Origin: Akkermansia muciniphila
GTDB lineage: Bacteria; Verrucomicrobiota; Verrucomicrobiia; Verrucomicrobiales; Akkermansiaceae
Direction of reading: 5' to 3'
Assembly (NCBI GenBank): GCA_945870545.1
Contig: CAMBTF010000030.1
Span: forward strand, 1-10,112
DNA length: 10,112 nucleotides
The first letter of the stretch is position 1; every line of letters starts with the position of its first letter. The translations under genes were made by a program, and so were the position numbers. Under the pieces are notes generated by a model. It searched no databases. It worked only from the letters and a program-made list of their open reading frames with translations, and had not been told where the DNA came from. This document shows, one piece after another, positions 1-6,457 of this stretch.

Positions 1-1311
1 ACCGGCACAGCTTTCCATGCTGATCTCCGTGCCCGCCTCAAGGAAGCCCACCACCGCCGTGGAGGCGACGCAGATCAACAGGTAAAGCGCGATGAAAAAC
101 ATGGTGCGTGCGCGCGCGGAGTCGTCTAGCGGATTGCCATTCACCACAACACGGAACACCTGGTTCGGCCGGAACGTGCGGATGATCTCGTTCCGTGCCG
201 ATTTCGCGAAGACGATGAGTCTGCCCACCTTAAAACCACCCGAGGTCGAACCCGCGCAGCCACCGATCAGCATCAGGCAGGCGATGAGCACCTTCGACCA
301 CGACGGCCACTGGTCATAATCCGCCGTGCCGAAACCGGTGGTCGATGCGATCGTGACCACGATGAACGCCGCATCGCGCAGGCTCGCAAGGATGGTGACC
401 TCTTCCGTCTGGCTGCGTCCTATGGCGATCAGCAGGATGAAAAGCGCGCATATCCCGATGAACCAGCGGGCGTCCTCCTCGCTGATCACCCGTTTCCAGT
501 TGCGGCGCAGGATCACCACGAAGAGCAGGAAATTGAGACTGCCCAGGGTCATGAAAAGGATCAGCCACAGTTCGATCAACCACGAGTTTCCCCAACCCGT
601 GTAGTGGGCGATGCTTGCCGTATGGGTGCTGAAGCCGCCGGTAGAGACCGTGGCGAACGCGTGGCAGGCGGCGCTGAACCAAGACAGCCCCATGAACCGC
701 AGCCCGACCAAGCACGCGAGCACCATGCCGAAGTAGATGCGCAGCAGCAGCTTCGCGGTGTCCTGGATGCGCGCAAGGCCTAGATCGCCGCTGCGGAAGG
801 AGGACTCGTTGTTGAAAAGGGATTTCGAGGAGACCCCGATGTAGGAAAGCAGTGCGACAAAAAGCACCAGGATCCCGATCCCGCCGAGGAGCTGCGTCGC
901 GGCGCGCCACAGCAGGATGCCGCGCGGCCATTCCTCGATCACCGTCATCACCGAGGAGCCGGTGGTGGTGAAGCCGGAGGCCGCCTCGAAAAACGCCCCT
1001 GCGGGCGTGAGATACGGTGGACATAGTACGAAAGGGAGCCCGCCGAAAGCACTGCACAAGAGCCAGCCTATGCCCACGATCACGATCGCCTCCCGCTTCG
1101 GGATCTTGTCATGCCTTGTTTTCCTGATCCCCGGCAAGATGCCCAGCAGCCCGCAGCCGCCGGTGATGATCGCGGCGAGAAATAGCATCGAGGCCGCTTC
1201 CTTGTCGCCCGCGACCACATCAAACTTCGCGAAGAATCCGCACATCAGCATGGCCATGGCCTCCAGCACGAGGAGCAGGCCGAGGATGCGCGCGATCAGG
1301 TAGAAATTCAT
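1..1311 (-). CDS. trkH: Potassium uptake protein TrkH, membrane subunit (partial, C-terminus off the left edge)
   Basis: This is the ion-conducting membrane subunit of the Trk potassium uptake system, which works with the cytoplasmic gating protein TrkA encoded just upstream. The frame is open from the ATG at 1311 to base 1, giving 437 residues; family members are usually about 480-490, so roughly the last 50 are missing. Three of the four selectivity-filter loops are visible: FTTTGSSV (114-121), VSTGGFSTH (222-230) and ASTTGFGT (322-329). The family signature GGCAGSTSGGFKVGR (350-364) is present, and many hydrophobic segments alternate with these loops. The fourth filter loop should lie beyond the window. 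Only 17 bases separate it from the trkA stop, so the two genes are very likely one transcript. No strong Shine-Dalgarno precedes the ATG. Identification is firm; TrkH and TrkG or KtrB types share this fold, but a double-domain TrkA neighbour favours TrkH. Confidence 0.95.
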   Translation of the reverse strand, partial: MNFYLIARILGLLLVLEAMAMLMCGFFAKFDVVAGDKEAASMLFLAAIITGGCGLLGILPGIRKTRHDKIPKREAIVIVGIGWLLCSAFGGLPFVLCPPYLTPAGAFFEAASGFTTTGSSVMTVIEEWPRGILLWRAATQLLGGIGILVLFVALLSYIGVSSKSLFNNESSFRSGDLGLARIQDTAKLLLRIYFGMVLACLVGLRFMGLSWFSAACHAFATVSTGGFSTHTASIAHYTGWGNSWLIELWLILFMTLGSLNFLLFVVILRRNWKRVISEEDARWFIGICALFILLIAIGRSQTEEVTILASLRDAAFIVVTIASTTGFGTADYDQWPSWSKVLIACLMLIGGCAGSTSGGFKVGRLIVFAKSARNEIIRTFRPNQVFRVVVNGNPLDDSARARTMFFIALYLLICVASTAVVGFLEAGTEISMESCAG

Positions 1312-1328
1312 GGGCGGATCGGCTTGGA

Positions 1329-2678
1329 TCAGGCGGCCAGCAGTTTCAGGAAACGTTTCACCACGTCCCTGGAAACCATCGCGTAGATATGGTCACCACC
1401 CAGCAAGACATCGTCCGGGCCGGGAACCTCCGCTTGCAGTCCGCGCTGTTTCCCCACCAGCACGGTGCCCGGCGGCCAGTCGATCTCCTTCACCATGTGC
1501 CCGGCAGCGATGGAGCCTTTCCCAACGCGCATTTCTAACAGATCGATCCCGTCGAATTTTTTCACGATATGGTGGGAATCCGTGGTGATGAAGCGCTGGA
1601 TCTCACGCCGGGTCGCCTCGCGAGGACTGATCGCCGCGCGGATGCCGAAGTGGTGGCCGCTTGCCGAGATCGCTGCCGCGTAGTCCGCGCGGTGGATGAT
1701 CGTGAGGCAGTTTTTCACCCCGAGAGTATGTGCCTGCAGGCAGGACATCACGTTGTCCTCATCGTCCACGCTGGTGCTGATGAAGAAATCCGCCTCACCA
1801 ACCTGCTCCTCCTCCAGTTCCGCGGATACGGTGGCATCGGCGTTGATGATCGTGGCGTTGGTCAGGCGGTCAGCGAGGCTGGCGCAGATTGCCGGATCGC
1901 GTTCGAAAACGCGCACCGTGCAATCGATGCTCTCGAGCATTTGCGCCAGCGAGAAGCCGTATTCGTTGCCGCCGAAAATGACCACCCGCAGCTTGTCTCC
2001 GCTGCGGCCTTTTCCCTGCAACCTCTCCGCGAACCCACGCAGCTTCCTCGGTTCCCCGAAAATTGTCACCAGATCGCCCTCCTCGATCACGGATTCCGCG
2101 GTGGGCACGTGGGATGTATCGCCCCTTGTGATGATCGCCGCGCGCACGCCCCGCGGCGCCTCGATGTCACGCAGCCTCTTGCGGATCTCCTCCGAATTGC
2201 CACCCACCCTGATCTGCTGCAGTTCGATCCGGCCCCGCGCCAATTCCTCAACCACCAATGAATCCGGATTGCGGACGAATTTCGCCAGCTCGATGGCCGT
2301 GAGGCGCTCCGAGCTGAAGATATGATCCACGCCGAAGTGCCCGCGGAAATCGAATAGCCACTCCTCGCGCTGGAGCGAGGGGTGCACACGGCTTACCACC
2401 TTCGCCACGCCCATGTTTTTCGCCATAGAGGCCGACATCATGTTCGTGGTGTTTGAGGATGACATCGCCAGGAAAAGCTCGCATTCGCCCACGTCCGCAT
2501 CGGCTAGATGGGACACGCTGGTGCCATCGCCATGGATCACTTTCAAATCCAGCGTGGCATCCAGTTCATCAGCGAGCACTTTGTCTGCCTCGATGAGTGA
2601 AATGCGGTGCGCTTCCTTCGCCAGAGACATAGCCAGATGCCTGCCGATCTCCCCGGCCCCTACGATGATGATGTTCAT
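1329..2678 (-). CDS. trkA: Trk system potassium uptake protein TrkA
   Basis: This is a cytoplasmic NAD(H)-binding regulatory subunit that gates TrkH. At 449 residues it has the normal full-length TrkA layout of two RCK_N plus RCK_C units. The first Rossmann domain (about 1-125) opens with VGAGEIG (6-12) and carries the acidic end of the second strand at E30. RCK_C follows at about 140-215. The second Rossmann domain (about 230-350) opens with FGGNEYG (235-241), a looser form of the glycine loop, with FERD (258-261) in the place of the ribose-binding acid. The last RCK_C domain is about 370-449. The gene lies 17 bases upstream of trkH and on the same strand. No AGGAGG-like site precedes the ATG at 2678, and no better in-frame start is visible upstream. 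The 229-base gap to the ATPase stop is the likely promoter region. Confidence 0.96.
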   Translation of the reverse strand: MNIIIVGAGEIGRHLAMSLAKEAHRISLIEADKVLADELDATLDLKVIHGDGTSVSHLADADVGECELFLAMSSSNTTNMMSASMAKNMGVAKVVSRVHPSLQREEWLFDFRGHFGVDHIFSSERLTAIELAKFVRNPDSLVVEELARGRIELQQIRVGGNSEEIRKRLRDIEAPRGVRAAIITRGDTSHVPTAESVIEEGDLVTIFGEPRKLRGFAERLQGKGRSGDKLRVVIFGGNEYGFSLAQMLESIDCTVRVFERDPAICASLADRLTNATIINADATVSAELEEEQVGEADFFISTSVDDEDNVMSCLQAHTLGVKNCLTIIHRADYAAAISASGHHFGIRAAISPREATRREIQRFITTDSHHIVKKFDGIDLLEMRVGKGSIAAGHMVKEIDWPPGTVLVGKQRGLQAEVPGPDDVLLGGDHIYAMVSRDVVKRFLKLLAA

Positions 2679-2839
2679 GAGGAAATGATGGCGGCCACAA
2701 CCGCGACCCCTTTCCTACCCACTGCCGCCGCCCCCCGCAATCCCAACCTTTCCCCGGATATCCACCCTCACTTCAGGAAAACCCGCCCGTCGGAGACAAA
2801 GTCAAGCATCGCTCATGCCGGAAAAACCCTTTGGGCCGT

Positions 2840-2868
2840 ATTTTAAACATCCTTACCACAGACTCCAA
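2840..2868 (-). promoter_or_regulatory. Possible sigma-70-type promoter for trkA-trkH
   Basis: On the minus strand, TTGGAG (2863-2868) and TAAAAT (2840-2845) are separated by exactly 17 bases. The -10 matches TATAAT at five of six positions; the -35 matches TTGACA at only three. It sits in the gap between the ATPase stop and the trkA start and would leave a leader of about 155 bases. It is an inference from base patterns only. The rest of the gap (2679-2907) shows a short inverted repeat, TTCA-AAAAA-TGAA at 2877-2889, and nothing else I can name. Confidence 0.3.
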
Positions 2869-2907
2869 ATCACCGCTTCAAAAAATGAACTTGGGCCGAC
2901 ATTCCGC

Positions 2908-5262
2908 TCAGATCCTCGAGCGCGAGATCATCAGCAGGCGGAGGCCGTTCAAACAGACGATGACCGTGCTGCCCTCATGGCCGATGACGCCGATGGGCAA
3001 CGGCAGGGCGAAGCCGAGGGCGGCGATGATCAGGAAAAAGATCACGGCGGAGGCGAGGGTGAGATTCTGAATCAAGACGCGGCGCGCACGGCGCGAGTGA
3101 CTGAGGAGCAGTGGGATGTTTTCCAAGCGGTCGCCCATCAGCACCACATCGGCGGTTTCCATGGCGACATCAGTCCCCGCACCGCCCATCGCGACGCCGA
3201 GATCGGAGGTGGCGAGCGCGGGGGCGTCGTTCACGCCGTCGCCGACCATCATCACGCGGCCTTCCTTTTTTAGCTCGCCGATCACGCGGAGCTTGTCCTC
3301 GGGCAGCAGCTCGGCGCGGACTTCGTCGATACCCGCCTCATCGGCGATGGTCTTGGCGACGAGTCGGTGGTCGCCGGTGAGCATGACCACCTTTTTCACG
3401 CCGTGGCGGTGGAGCTGCGCGGTGAGTTCGCGCGCCTCGGGGCGGATCGTATCGGCCATGGCGAGGACGGCGAGGGCGGTGACGGAATCGCCGTCACGCA
3501 GTCCCATCCAGACGCAGGTGCGGCCTTTTTCGAGCAGGGGTTTGGAGTTTTCCGAAAGGGCGGCGAAGCCCGCCGCCTGGTTCTCGCGGAACCAGCGCTC
3601 GCTGCCGATCACGTAGCGCTTGCCTTCCACAGTGGCCTCCGCGCCTTTGCCGGCGGTGGATTGGAACGCGGACGCGGGCGGCGCGGCGATGCCTGTTTTC
3701 TCCGCCGCCTGTATGATGGCGCGGGCGAGCGGGTGCTCCGATTTCGACTCCAGCGCGGCAGCGACGCGGAGGAGCTCCTTCGCCTCCGCCGGGAGTTCGC
3801 TTCCTAAAGCAACGGCTCCTTGCGGCGTGACGATCTCGGTGAGGGAGGGCTTGCCGACGGTGAGCGTACCGGTCTTGTCCACTGCTACGATGTCTATGGT
3901 AGATGCGCGCTCGAGGTGGGAGCCGCCCTTGATCAGGATTCCGCGCCGCGCCGCGCCGCCGATGGCGGAAAGGACGGTCGCCGGCGTGCTGATAACCAGC
4001 GCGCAGGGCGACGCCACGACCATGATGGTCATCGCGCGGTAGAACGCGGTGCCGAACGTTTCCCCCCATAGCAGCCACGGAACCAGGAACACGCCGATGG
4101 TGAAAAGGATCACGCCCATCGCATACCACTGCTCCGCTTTCTCCAGGAAACGCTGGGCCTGCGATTTCTCAGCCTGCGCCTCGGCGACGAGCTTCACCAT
4201 CCGCGCCAACGCGGAATCGTCCGAACGTTTCGTCACGGTCAGCTCGATGCCGCCGCTCTGGTTGATCGTGCCCGCAAAAAGCTTGCTGCCCGCGTGCTTC
4301 GTGACCGGCATCGACTCGCCGGTGAGCGACGATTCATCGACGTGTGTCTCGCCCTCGGAAAGCACGCCGTCCACCGGAATCTGGCCGCCGGGTTTCACCA
4401 CCACCGTCTCGCCGATCTGCAAGTCCTCGACGCGCACCTCGATCACCGCGCCACCGCGTTTCACCGAGGCAGTGTCGGGCCGCAGCTTCAGCAGGGACTC
4501 GATCGCGCGGTGCGTGCGCTGCATGGCATAGCGCTGGAGGACATTGGAAAAGGCGAACAGGAACAGCAGCAGCGCACCCTCGAAGGGAGCGCCGACAAGT
4601 GCCGCTCCGAGCGCCGCGAGGACCATCAGCACATCCACATCGAGCACCTTCTCACGCAGCGAGGCGATGGCCGACTTCACGCCCTCCTGCCCGGTGAAAA
4701 GATAGGCTCCGAAATACAAGCTGTGCGTCGCCCACCCAACGCCGGAAATTTTCTCCACCGTGAAAGCGGCGATCAGGAAAAGCAGGCCGAGTCCGCAGGA
4801 AATCTCCTCGTTGTGCTCACCGGCGCGGATGCGGGCGGCGAGCGGCTTGTCCTCCGGCTTGCGCATCTCCAGCGGCGTGATCGACGCGCCCGTCCCTTTC
4901 ACCCCGGCGATCACCTGCGCCTCCGGTGCGACCGAGGAATCGAAAGTCAGGCACAGCACCTTGCCGAGGTAGGTGGCTGTCGCGCGGCGCACGCCGGGAA
5001 CCTTTCCGACCTTTTTCTCCAGCTTCAGCGCGCCCGCCTCACTGCTAGCGCTTTCCAGCCGGAAACTCAGTTTTCGCAGCGCGTTGGAAAGGTCGGCGGC
5101 GTCTTCCGAGGCCATCGCCCGCAGATCGCTTTCGCTGAGGCGCGCCGGATCGTAATCGATCTGCAGCCGCCCGTGCTCCGGATCCACCGTCACGCCGAGG
5201 ATGCCCTCATGATCCGCCAGTTCGCGGATTGGCTCCTCGGGATGATCGGTTCCGTTTATCAT
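2908..5262 (-). CDS. Heavy-metal translocating P-type ATPase, P1B-4 (CoaT/CtpD-like) type
   Basis: This is an inner-membrane ATP-driven exporter of transition metal ions. All core P-type motifs are present in the 784 residues: actuator TGES (314-317), phosphorylation site DKTGTLT (D462), the SEHP histidine loop (508-511), TGD (629-631) and hinge GDGVNDAP (674-681). Subtype is set by the membrane motifs: SPC (418-420) instead of CPC in the metal-binding helix, and HEGST (762-766) in the last helix. SPC plus HEG[GS]T marks P1B-4 pumps, for which Co, Fe, Zn, Ni and Cd have been reported in different members, so the metal cannot be named here. The first 135 residues look like two heavy-metal-associated (HMA) folds without the CxxC metal site; where a CxxC would fall in the second (about 71-132) the residues are SEAG (74-77). 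The start at 5262 is supported by GAGG four bases upstream. A toxin-antitoxin pair lies 69 bases upstream on the same strand. Confidence 0.93.
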   Translation of the reverse strand: MINGTDHPEEPIRELADHEGILGVTVDPEHGRLQIDYDPARLSESDLRAMASEDAADLSNALRKLSFRLESASSEAGALKLEKKVGKVPGVRRATATYLGKVLCLTFDSSVAPEAQVIAGVKGTGASITPLEMRKPEDKPLAARIRAGEHNEEISCGLGLLFLIAAFTVEKISGVGWATHSLYFGAYLFTGQEGVKSAIASLREKVLDVDVLMVLAALGAALVGAPFEGALLLFLFAFSNVLQRYAMQRTHRAIESLLKLRPDTASVKRGGAVIEVRVEDLQIGETVVVKPGGQIPVDGVLSEGETHVDESSLTGESMPVTKHAGSKLFAGTINQSGGIELTVTKRSDDSALARMVKLVAEAQAEKSQAQRFLEKAEQWYAMGVILFTIGVFLVPWLLWGETFGTAFYRAMTIMVVASPCALVISTPATVLSAIGGAARRGILIKGGSHLERASTIDIVAVDKTGTLTVGKPSLTEIVTPQGAVALGSELPAEAKELLRVAAALESKSEHPLARAIIQAAEKTGIAAPPASAFQSTAGKGAEATVEGKRYVIGSERWFRENQAAGFAALSENSKPLLEKGRTCVWMGLRDGDSVTALAVLAMADTIRPEARELTAQLHRHGVKKVVMLTGDHRLVAKTIADEAGIDEVRAELLPEDKLRVIGELKKEGRVMMVGDGVNDAPALATSDLGVAMGGAGTDVAMETADVVLMGDRLENIPLLLSHSRRARRVLIQNLTLASAVIFFLIIAALGFALPLPIGVIGHEGSTVIVCLNGLRLLMISRSRI

Positions 5263-5331
5263 TTCGCCTCACATTATTGCCGGGTAAGGAAATGGCGAGC
5301 GGAGAAACACGAGCGCCTCCTTGCGTTGGTA

Positions 5332-5613
5332 TCACTCCAACAATCTGCTTTGGAACACCTCGTAGATCCACTTCCGCGGCCCTGCGAAAACACAGGTGAT
5401 CATGCGGCTACCCTCGATGATCTGGTATTCGAAAACAACCCGGTGCGCGCCGACCCGCAGCCGATAAAATCCTTCCAGCTCATCCGTGAGCGCCTTGATA
5501 TCACCCTTTTCATGCGCCAGATCCTTGATGGCCAGCCGCAGCGTATGGCGGGGCTGCGGAGCCAAACGGCGGAGGTAATCCACCACCTCATCCTGAATGC
5601 GGACGGCGATCAT
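5332..5613 (-). CDS. RelE/ParE-family toxin of a type II toxin-antitoxin pair
   Basis: The 93-residue protein has the size and core pattern of the RelE/ParE superfamily: an N-terminal helical hairpin rich in Leu and Arg (about 8-35), then GFYRLRVGAHRVVFEY (48-63), the usual strand pair with conserved arginines (R51, R53, R58), and a last strand at about 71-78. RelE-type members cut ribosome-bound mRNA and ParE-type members poison gyrase; the sequence alone does not settle which. The ATG at 5613 overlaps the antitoxin TGA by four bases (ATGA), which fits translational coupling. The stop is 69 bases from the start of the metal ATPase. No frameshift or truncation is seen, so the toxin looks intact. 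Confidence 0.88.
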   Translation of the reverse strand: MIAVRIQDEVVDYLRRLAPQPRHTLRLAIKDLAHEKGDIKALTDELEGFYRLRVGAHRVVFEYQIIEGSRMITCVFAGPRKWIYEVFQSRLLE

Positions 5614-5858
5614 ATCCCGTCGAGCACCGAGACATCATGGTATTTGGCCTTGTCCGCGCGGTGTTTACGGATCGCGGACATCGCCTTCGGATCCGCCAGA
5701 AGCTCCATGGTTTCGCCGATGGCCTCCATCCGCTCCATAGAGATCAGAACCGCCACCGCGCGCCCCTGCTTCGTGATCGTCACGGGATGATCCACTGCCT
5801 CCTCCACCAAGGCCGAAAACCTTTGCTGCGCGGTCTTGATCGTGTAGCTATCACTCAT
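5610..5858 (-). CDS. YefM/Phd-family antitoxin
   Basis: This is an 82-residue antitoxin, first gene of the pair. Residues 9-46 (from TAQQRFSALVEEAV through HPVTITKQGRAVAVLI to MERMEA) have the Phd/YefM DNA-binding fold pattern: an AxxxFSxLV helix followed by the VTITKxGRxVAVLIS strand pair. The C-terminal half (about 47-82, charged, helix-forming) should wrap and neutralise the toxin. Members of this family bind palindromes in their own promoter, often together with the toxin. A perfect inverted repeat lies ten bases upstream of the ATG at 5858. Its right arm contains AAGGA, the only Shine-Dalgarno-like sequence near the start, though its spacing of about 13 bases is long. Confidence 0.88.
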   Translation of the reverse strand: MSDSYTIKTAQQRFSALVEEAVDHPVTITKQGRAVAVLISMERMEAIGETMELLADPKAMSAIRKHRADKAKYHDVSVLDGI

Positions 5859-5867
5859 GCCGTCAAC

Positions 5868-5896
5868 GTATTCCTTTTTTCTAAAAAAAGGAATAC
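5868..5896 (-). promoter_or_regulatory. Perfect 13-bp inverted repeat: probable antitoxin operator and leader hairpin
   Basis: GTATTCCTTTTTT (5868-5880) and its exact reverse complement (5884-5896) flank the three-base loop CTA. The arms end ten bases upstream of the antitoxin ATG, where Phd/YefM proteins usually have their operator. If transcribed, the hairpin would bury the AAGGA that could serve as ribosome binding site. The AT-rich bases just upstream (about 5897-5926) could hold the promoter, but no clear -35/-10 pair stands out. It is an unlikely intrinsic terminator for the gene above because the stem has little GC. Confidence 0.6.
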
Positions 5897-5908
5897 ATAA
5901 TTTTGGAG

Positions 5909-6415
5909 CTACAATTTATCCAGCGGTGGCGTATCGCCCGGCTTGCTCGGCTTGCCTGTTTCCGGGTCGATCCCGATCATGAGCCACACCTCGCGGATGA
6001 TGCGCATCGAGACCTCGCCGAGGAGTTCCGACTCATGTCCGATGCCCGCCACGCCGATGTTGATCGAGGGCACGGAGCCGTTCGGCGTATCGGCGCTGCC
6101 CACCTCGACGAAAAGCCTGCGGCTGAGCTCTTTCACCGCGGCGGCTTCGCCGGGCTGCTTGAATTTCTCCTGCAGGCCGATGTCCGCCACCACTGCCCGC
6201 AGGATCTCCTCGGTGCGGAGTTTATCCTCGATCTGCTTCGCTAGGTTCTTCTGATCCTCCATCGAGATATCCGCCCGCAGCGCGATGGGCACCCAGATTT
6301 TGGAGGGCTGGCGGAGGTGGTATTCGCTTTTTGCGAAACGCGCTACGAAGAACATCACCGTCAGGCCGACGACGCCCATCACCGTCCATAACATCCACCG
6401 TTGCATGCGCATCAT
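5909..6415 (-). CDS. Single-pass membrane protein of unknown function
   Basis: I do not recognise this 168-residue protein. It has one hydrophobic N-terminal segment (about 8-27, WMLWTVMGVVGLTVMFFVAR) after a short basic start, so it is probably anchored in the inner membrane with the rest outside the cytoplasm. The soluble part looks like helix-rich and strand segments: a charged helix at about 52-80 (EDQKNLAKQIEDKL), a segment like the Wzz/chain-length determinant repeat (ILRAVVADIGLQEKF, about 71-85, then AVKELSRRLFVEVG), and a strand with alternating hydrophobics (SINIGVAGIG, about 118-127). The Wzz resemblance is weak and there is no second membrane helix, so no function is assigned. The ATGs at 6415, 6412 and 6406 are all possible starts; a GGAGG lies 15 bases above the first. 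It is divergent from the M16 peptidase, only 42 bases away, so the promoters must overlap coding DNA. Confidence 0.75.
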   Translation of the reverse strand: MMRMQRWMLWTVMGVVGLTVMFFVARFAKSEYHLRQPSKIWVPIALRADISMEDQKNLAKQIEDKLRTEEILRAVVADIGLQEKFKQPGEAAAVKELSRRLFVEVGSADTPNGSVPSINIGVAGIGHESELLGEVSMRIIREVWLMIGIDPETGKPSKPGDTPPLDKL

Positions 6416-6457
6416 TTATGCCCCATTCATCCTCCAGCCAAGCCGGAAATCAGCCCC

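Noticed and set aside
314..1057. A 247-codon minus-strand frame inside trkH
   Set aside because: It is a shifted reading of trkH; the frame from 1311 to base 1 carries all the Trk filter motifs.
4294..5790. A 498-codon open frame on the plus strand opposite the metal ATPase and toxin genes
   Set aside because: It is rich in Arg, His, Ala and Gly with no recognisable domain, and lies antisense to a protein with every P-type ATPase motif. GC-rich codon use opens such frames.
5332..5858. Toxin-antitoxin pair as a mark of a genomic island or plasmid
   Set aside because: No integrase, attachment site, tRNA or replication gene is nearby, and the flanking genes are ordinary chromosomal ones.
5868..5896. 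Intrinsic terminator for the membrane protein gene
   Set aside because: The stem is nearly all A and T with two G-C pairs in the middle, so it is a poor terminator; its place before an antitoxin gene favours an operator.
6401..6457. A TTG start that would add 19 residues to the M16 peptidase
   Set aside because: The extra residues look like no family N-terminus, overlap the divergent gene, and ATG 6458 has a GGAAA upstream.
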